Origin: Bufo bufo
Lineage: Eukaryota > Chordata > Amphibia > Anura > Bufonidae
Length of the DNA: 64,000 bases
Assembly: GCF_905171765.1 (NCBI RefSeq)
Contig: NC_053392.1
Coordinates: forward strand, 33,534,192 to 33,598,191
Direction of reading: 5' to 3'
Position numbers and translations under genes: made by a program
The notes under the pieces: model-generated
What the model saw: only the letters and a program-made list of their open reading frames with translations
What the model was told of the DNA's origin: nothing
Databases searched by the model: none
In this document: piece after piece, positions 24,401 through 33,400 of the stretch
Position numbering within the stretch: position 1 is the first letter of the stretch
Layout: every line of letters begins with the position of its first letter

Positions 24401-27400
24401 TCTGCTGGATGATGTGGAGGGAATGAGAGACATAGAAGCTAAATTACAACACTTCTTTAGGGAGAACACCACGGATGACGTCTCTGTCACGACTGTCTGG
24501 GAGACGCATAAAGCGGTCATCAGAGGGGAGCTGATTGCCCTGGGTAGTCGGAAAAAGAAGGAAAGACAAAAAACATTTCATACATTACTAGAGAAGATCT
24601 CAGCTTTAGAATCTCTGCACAAAAAATCCAGAACCACAGAGGCCCAACAAGAACTAACACTAACTAGGAAAAAACTAAAAGATCACCTTAACTATCACCA
24701 GGCCAAATCCTACCAATATGCCCAGTTCCGTTTTTATGCTCATGGAGACAAAGGGACGAGGGTTATGGCTTCGCTCCTTAAGCAGAAAAAAGATGCTTCC
24801 TATATAGCTGGAATTAAAGACAAAGATGGCAGGCTATTACATAAAACTTCAGATATTGCGAAAGAATTCCATAAGTTCTATAGTCAGCTTTATGGGCTCA
24901 AATGCCCAGATGACGACACAGAAGCTAATATAGAAGAGGCTGCTGACAAGTTCTTGGCGAACCTCAATCTGCCCAAACTGGAGACCAAAGATAGGGAACA
25001 ACTCCTTGCCCCAGTCACAATAGAGGAAATATCAAATATTCTGAGCTCCATGCCAATGGGGAAATGCCCTGGACCTGATGGGTTTTCTGTGGGGTATTAT
25101 AAAAAATTATCATCTGTCCTAACCCCTCGTATGGCCACTTGGTGTAATTCCCTATTAAATGGTTCTGTTCTCCATAGGCAATCCCTGGAAGCGACGGTCA
25201 CAATTCTCCCAAAAGCAGGTAAAGATCCTAACCAATGCGGCAGTTATAGGCCGATATCGCTTCTCAACGTAGACGTTAAAGTATGGGCAAAGTTGCTGGC
25301 TTCCCGCCTTGCTCCCCTTCTGCCGAAACTAATTCACCCGGACCAAGCCGGGTTTGTGCCTGGACGAGAGGGAAATCAAAACTCCTGTAGGGTTCTCTCA
25401 GCAATGCAATTAGCTAAGAAAGAGAAGGCCTCACTGGTCCTTTTGGGTGTGGATGCGGAAAAGGCCTTTGACAGGGTGAGCTGGAGCTACATGAGGAAAA
25501 CCCTACATAAACTTGGCATTCCAGAACAATTCCAAACTGCCATCATGTCCCTCTACCATGAACCTAGTGCACGTATAAGGGTAAATGGTACATTATCCCA
25601 ATCGTTCCCGATTACAAACGGGACTCGTCAGGGCTGTCCTCTGTCACCTACACTGTACGTCATGGTAATGGAGACATTACTGCAAGCTATAAGAGAACAC
25701 CCCGGTATAAAGGGTCTCAAAATTAGGGATAGTTCTGTAGAATTTATAAATGCCGCTTATGCGGATGACCTACTGGTTATGCTCACAAACCCTGTCGAGG
25801 CCTTTCCGCATCTTCTATCCCTTTTCGAATTATATGGGAGGATCTCTAACTTTAAAGTTAATTATACAAAGTCAGAGGCGATGAACGTCTCAGCGCCAAG
25901 CAAAATGATTTCCTCTTTAAAAGGCACAACCCCGTTTATCTGGCAGGGTTCTCATCTTTCCTACTTAGGAATTAAACTACCAGCAGATTTGGACCAAACT
26001 TTCAGTTTGAACTTTAAACCCCTCTTAAATGATATACAGAAGCAGCTTCACTCGCTTAAAATCCCATATGTCTCTTGGATGGGTAGAAAGAACCTTCTGA
26101 AGGCCTTCATCATGCCCAGGCTCCTGTATGTGATGCAAATGTTGCCCGTTTTTATCCCTATGTCCTTCTTTTGCCAGGTCAGGAGGTTATTTAGAACGTT
26201 CCTTTGGGGTGGGAAATCCGCTAGATTGGCCCATAGCAGGCTGATACAGGGGAGGAGCACGGGGGGGTTTGGGTTACCAGACGCACACCTATACTATCAG
26301 GCGATTCATTTAAAAAGATGGATTCAGCTACACGCTACTAAATACCAGACTTGGGGATGCGACTTAGAACTTGCCCAACTTTCATCTGTCCAGAGGGCGG
26401 GCCTCTGGGGTCTTACTACTTCTAATCTTAGGTCACAAGTTCTGCTTAGGGGAACCGCCTCAGTAATTCAACAGTTAAATGGCAAACTTAACCTCCTAAA
26501 TAACCCCTCCCCATCTATGCCAGCGGATCTTCTTCCTTTCACTATACGACCGAATACCAAACAAATAGCAACGACCTGGCATAAACTACGCAAGTTCACA
26601 ACAGAGGAATTCCTGGGGGCGACCTCGGGGGACTTATCTGATCAACACCCATTACATAACCTTATAAAAAAGTGTAATTTTCTAGAACTGATTGAACTTA
26701 ACTCAGTATCCAGACCACTAATAGAGAGTAATAGACATAAACCTACACAGTCTTGGTTTGAGAAACTTTTAACATTTGAGTCCATCCCACGTAAACTGAT
26801 CTCTCTGTGTTACTTGGCTTTGGTTACTCCCCGCTCCCCTGGAACACCGCAATACCTGAGGCATTGGGCTGCTGAACTTGAGGTGGAACTGAATGAGACT
26901 GACATTATGAGGATACATGCACACTCCCACGGTTTCTCAAGGTGTACCAGGATACAGGAACACACATACAAAGTCCTCACCCAGTGGTATATGACTCCGA
27001 AGCAAATGTTTATCAGGGGTATGAGACAGGACGATAAATGCTGGAGGTGTATGGAAGATACAGGTACTCTGTCTCACATCTTCTGGTCTTGTCCTAGGAT
27101 CCGTCCATTCTGGGAAGGTGTCTTATCCACTATTCAGAAAATAACACATGTAGTTGTGGAAGTGCCCCCTACTCTTGTGCTCCTGTGGCTCCCGACTCCC
27201 TCTTTCTCTCCCTCAAAAAGATGCTTAACCACCCAATTACTCCAGGCGGCAAGGCTGCTCATCCCGCAGCACTGGTTGAGTACAGAACCCCCCACTGTGG
27301 AGGCATGGCTGAACAAGGTGGACCATATCTGTCGTATGGAGGAACTGGCGAGTTGGGAGGACAGGAATCACAATAAATATGTGAAGCTTTGGACACCCTG

Positions 27401-30400
27401 GCTCATGTTTAGGGATGACCCCCCGAATAGTCAGACGGCACACGGGTCTGCTAGTAGTGGTACATTATGAGCTCACGGGTAGAGGGTATATATGCGCATT
27501 AATGGTACGCGTTCTAGACCATGTCTGAGTCACTGACAAAATAATACCTGTGAATATGAATACATTCAATATGCACTTTAGATATCTAATATGCTGCATA
27601 CGAACGAGTGTCATGGATGGATTGTTGTTTTTGGTTATTCCTCTTTATCCTTCCCTCCCTCCTATTCCTTGTCCCTATCCCCATATCCTTCCCCTCCCCT
27701 TTTTCCTCTATTTCTGCGTCATTATGTTCACCAGTCATACTACAAGACCTTTATGTACTGGTAAGATGCATCTGTAACCTTTGCATAATACTTGTATAAT
27801 GGGATATGGTTATTCTGTCTATATGTGAAAAATGGGAAATTAGTATTGTCCTGTTATTTATATACGGAATTCTGTTTAGGTCCATATCTACAGTCCTTCA
27901 AGCTGTTATGTATACTCAAAGCAATGTACGATATCAACCACTTTGTATATGTCACTGCTCCTATGTACAAGAATATAACTACTATAATACTGCTCCAATG
28001 TACAAGAATATAACTACTATAATACTGCCTCCTGTGTACAAGAATATAACTACTATAATACTGCCTCCTATGTACAAAAATATAACTACTATAATACTGC
28101 TCCAATGTACAAGAATATAACTACTATAATACTGCCTCCTGTGTACAAGAATATAACTACTATAATACTGCTCCTATGTACAAGAATATAACTACTATAA
28201 TACTGCTCCTATGTACAAGAATATAACTACTATAATACTGCTCCTGTGTACAAGAATATAACTACTATAATACTGCTCCAATGTACAAGAATATAACTAC
28301 TATAATACTGCCTCCTGTGTACAAGAATATAACTACTATAATACTGCCTCCTATGTACAAAAATATAACTACTATAATACTGCTCCAATGTACAAGAATA
28401 TAACTACTATAATACTGCCTCCTGTGTACAAGAATATAACTACTATAATACTGCTCCTATGTACAAGAATATAACTACTATAATACTGCTCCTATGTACA
28501 AGAATATAACTACTATAATACTGCTCCTATGTACAAAAATATAACTACTATAATACTGCCTCCTATGTACAAAAATATAACTACTATAATACTGCTCCAA
28601 TGTACAAGAATATAACTACTATAATACTGCCTCCTGTGTACAAGAATATAACTACTATAATACTGCTCCTATGTACAAGAATATAACTACTATAATACTG
28701 CTCCTGTGTACAAGAATATAACTACTATAATACTGCCTCCTATGTACAAGAATCTAACTACTATAATACTGCTCCTGTGTACAAGAATATAACTACTATA
28801 ATACTGCCTCCTATGTACAAGAATATAACTACTATAATACTGCTCCTATGTACAGGAATATAACTACTATAATACTGCTCCTATGTACAAGAATATAACT
28901 ACTATAATACTGCTCCTATGTACAAGACTATAACTACTATAATACTGCTCCTATGTACAAGAATATAACTACTATAATACTGCTCCTATGTACAAGAATA
29001 TAACTACTATAATACTGCCTCCTATGTACAAGAATATAACTACTATAATACTGCTCCTACTTACAGCATATAACTACTATAATACTGCCTCCTATGTACA
29101 AGAATATAACTACTATAATACTGCTCCTATGTACAAGAATATAACTACTATAATACTGCCTCCTATGTACAAGAATATAGCTACTATAATACTGCTCCTA
29201 TGTACAAGAATATAACTACTATAATACTGCCTCCTATGTACAAGAATATTACTACTATAATACTGCTCCTATGTACAAGAATATAACTACTATAATACTG
29301 CCTCCTATGTACAAGAATATAACTACTATAATACTGCCCCTATGTACAAGAATATAACTACTATAATACTGCTCCTATGTACAAGAATATAATTACTATA
29401 ATACTGCTCCTATGTACAAGAATATAACTACTATAATACTGCTCCTATGTACAAGACTATAACTACTATAATATTGCTCCTATGTACAAGAATATAACTA
29501 CTATAATACTGCTCCTATGTACAAGAATATAACTACTATAATACGGCTCCTATGTACAAGAATATAACTACTATAATACTGCTCCTATGTACAAGAATAT
29601 AACTACTATAATACTGCTCCTATGTACAAGAATATAACTACTATAATACTGCTCCTATGTACAAGAATATAACTACTATAATACTGCTCCTATGTACAAG
29701 AATATAACTACTATAATACTGCTCCTATGTACAAGAATATAACTACTATAATACTGCTCCTATGTACAAGAATATAACTACTATAATACTGCTCCTATGT
29801 ACAAGAATATAACTACTATAATACTGCCTCCTATGTACAAGGATATAACTACTATAATACTGTTCCTGTGTACAAGAATATAACTACTATAATACTGCCT
29901 CCTGTGTACAAGAATATAACTACTATAATACTGCTCCTATGTACAAGAATATAACTACTATAATACTGCTCCTATGTACAAGAATATAACTACTATAATA
30001 CTGCTCCTATGTACAAGAATATAACTACTATAATACTGCTCCTATGTACAAGAATATAACTACTATAATACTGCCTCCTATGTACAAGGATATAACTACT
30101 ATAATACTGTTCCTGTGTACAAGAATATAACTACTATAATACTGCTCCTATGTACAAGAATATAACTACTATAATACTGCTCCTATGTACAAGAATATAA
30201 CTACTATAATACTGCTCCTATGTACAAGAATATAACTACTATAATACTGCCTCCTATGTACAAGACTATAACTTCTATAATACTGCCTCCTATGTACAAT
30301 AATATAACTACTATAATACTGCTCCTGTGTACAAGAATATAACTACTATAATACTGCTCCTATGTACAAGAATATAACTACTATAATACTGCTCCTATGT

Positions 30401-33400
30401 ACAAGACTATAACTGCTATAATACCTCCCCTCATGTATAGATCTTGTGTACAGAGGTGTTTGGCTTTGTTATCCGTTGTCTATAAGTCAGATTCCGGAGA
30501 AGGACACAGATTACAGATGCGTGTTCCGGGATGATATGGGCACTGATGTAGAATCTCGAGTCCACGTTGCCATCATTAAGGGTAAGATCTTTTTTGATCA
30601 TTAAGGGTAATTATGATCTTTGTTTCTCTTGGAGGTTCCGGGATTGTTGGGTGCACGTGCCGACGATCCGTAGCCATGTACTGTGCGTGCATTAGTCTTC
30701 AGGGCTGGGTGTGAGATCAGACTGCCTGGGCCTGTCAGTCAGAGAGATGCAACCAGCAGAGAGAACTAAGCGTGTCCTCTGGGTTCAAAGAAGTGCAACT
30801 GCAATACCTTTGTTGCACCAAAAGGCTAATTTACTACAGTCTGATGACTTGTTCTCTTTAAAGTCTGAAGCAGTCTCAAATATACCTTCTGGACCTTCTT
30901 TTTTAGATGTTTCGCAGGTTGCTGAATCCATGCTTTATACTTTTTTTTGTTGAATCACTGCTTTACACTAGTTTTGCTCCATTACGGCATGGACTTCATC
31001 TTATTTAATTGCAATGTCTATTTGATTCTGACGTAATAAGATCACACCTTCTTGCTTAACAGAGGCTTAGATTTCTGCTTGCTTTTTCCTCCATGCTTTA
31101 TGCTGCAGCTCATCTCGTTTAGAGTGGCTGCAGCGTATAAGCACAAACAGGAAGTCAAGGAATAGAGTTGATTCTGTTCAGTTCCATCTTCTATATCTTC
31201 TGTGTTTTTTTTCTGTCCAGACACAGATAGGACTTGTTCTGATGACAGAGATAATAGATGGAAGGTGACCAAAGCAGGATACGATGCTGAAATCCTCTGT
31301 GCCAGCGGTAAGACAGGAAAAATTACCAGAAGCTGCTTGAGGAACGGTCAATGGGCAACTCCAAACTACTCTTGTGTGGACATCCGGCTGCAGAACCTTT
31401 TTCAGCAGGCTCAGGTGATTATATCACTCATGGAGAATAAAGTGGAGTGACACAGTTGTTCATATTCTTTACTTTTCTTGTACTGATCTTGACCTTTTTA
31501 TACTCCAGTCACATCCACAGCTGCAGTTACAATTTCAGCTTGCTGGGCTGACAGATACAGTTTAGTAGAGAGCTGAGGAGAAACAATGGTATAAAAACTA
31601 CTCTGAGCAGACACTGAACCAGCAGGAGGCATCTTAAGATGCAAGTTCCTGCAGCCTCAGACATAGCAGTAAACCAAAGAATTGAAAATACAGCTCTGGA
31701 TGGATGTGACCAGAATATAAGTTATGATGGGACTCCGAGATGTCAGAAGTGGGACTTCACGTTACAATACAATTATTAAGTTTGGTAAATTCTCCCATCA
31801 GAGGTTCAGCGGTGGACTGGGAATACCAGAGTGGGATGTTCCACTGATGATGGGAAGATTAAGGAACTATACCATGTCAAGCCTAAACTACATCAGCCAT
31901 CCCTCAGATATGATCACTGTGGTGGAAACCATAAAATTGCTCGCCATGACTGCTGTAGATAACAACATGAATTTCCGCACCGCTACCATGACGGTAAGTT
32001 AATTAATTAATTAAAAAAAGGTGTCTATATCAGGAGTACTTCGTGTGGTGCTCAAGTTAGATGATTTACCAGGCAGAAGTCCAGGTGGCACACACATAGG
32101 ATAATGTCAGCAGGATATAGCCTTATAAATCACCAGGAGCACTAGCCTGTTGTGCTCCTCATGTGCCTAGTGGTGTCCTTAAGTACCTGAGTATGGAATA
32201 CAGAGGTTTGGAATCAAGGAGGTGGAGATGTTGAGAACTTAAGTCAAACTTGCTGCACACTAATCCCACCTCTTGAGTTCTTACTGACTTCCCTGATGGC
32301 TAGAAGTATAATCACCATCAGCCCTCCCAGTATCTCAAGCATGAGCCATTGTGTACTATTCTCGAGTTTAGGACACAACAGCGCACATGCAAGATTGTGG
32401 GAGAGCTGCTGGTGAAATTCCTTATTAGGGAGGTCAATCAAGACTGGATTTGGGTGCAGAAAGCTTGACTAGTTCTCAAAGTCTCAACCTACTTGACTTT
32501 TACACCACTCATATGCACATGGTGCAAGCAGTGAGACAATTGAGGATATCAGCGGGTACATGAGCAGAACAGTAAGGCACTCCTATGGTTTTGGGGGAGA
32601 GGCAATATCCAGCTTACAGGTTCAGGAAGTTATGAGGAGGTAGTTTTCCCACTTCTGTGCAGATGCCAGCAGGTCAGCTTTGGTGGCACAATACGAACAG
32701 CTACAGGTCTCTATCTTAGGTCTTCTAAAGTCACAGGATGCAGCAGCAGCTTGTGAGACTGCATGCTGTGAGAGGGGAAAGGGAGCAGCAGAGTGTGATC
32801 GATGATGGCTTGAGTGGTGTGCACATGATACCGGGAATCTCCATCACATTAAGGGCAGCCATCATACCCTGTCCACTAGATCTAGATCCACCAGTTACTA
32901 CCTTGTTATTAGCTCACTACCGATACGCTCATTTGGGCAAGGATCTCTCCTCTTATGTATCACATTTGTATGAATTTTGTAGCCGTTCTTGTCTGTCTTT
33001 GAGTTTTGTTCTCTTTCCTGCAGGATCTAGCTGCTGTGTGTAGTCAGCTGCTCAGTTTTGACTTTGAGACCTTCTGGACACCAGCACTTACAAAAGAACC
33101 TTCCCTTGGTTCCATGTTCCTGCAATCAGTCGAAAGCATATCTGGACTTTTTGAACCAAATTTAAACACCTTCACGCTGCTCCAACCTAATGTCCAAATC
33201 AGCACTGTGGTCTTGAACCCTTTGGCATGGACTGACTACAACATATCCTTCAACATGACTTCCAACATCTCACTAGTCATAAAAAATATTGCACTGAGGA
33301 ACCGTAGTAACTTCACTGTGATAAATATTATGGTCCTTAGGAACCTTGGAAATATTCTCCCTTTTAATTTTGGAGATAGCGTTAAAGGATACAGCCACAG

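Larger units (their letters stand above)
15203..27953 (+). mobile_element. Full-length L1/Tx1-type non-LTR retrotransposon interrupted by piggyBac
   Basis: The LINE sequence is 15203-16448 plus 23127-27953. It has a short 5' leader (GGGGGGCGGAGCTTGACC), intact ORF1, an intact ORF2 and a ~480-bp 3' tail without poly-A. Both flanks are the 35-bp minisatellite, which resumes at 27954 almost in phase (two bases missing), and no target duplication is visible. Removing the piggyBac and one TTAA leaves ~600 bp between the ORFs, longer than in mammalian L1. Both ORFs are open, so the copy looks young. Confidence 0.88.

Noticed and set aside
30486..30495. AAGTCAG|ATTCCG as the ADGRF3 exon E acceptor
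   Set aside because: It would give phase 0 after a phase 1 donor and shorten Ig2. The acceptor at 30454-30455 keeps phase and restores the expected Cys-containing strand.
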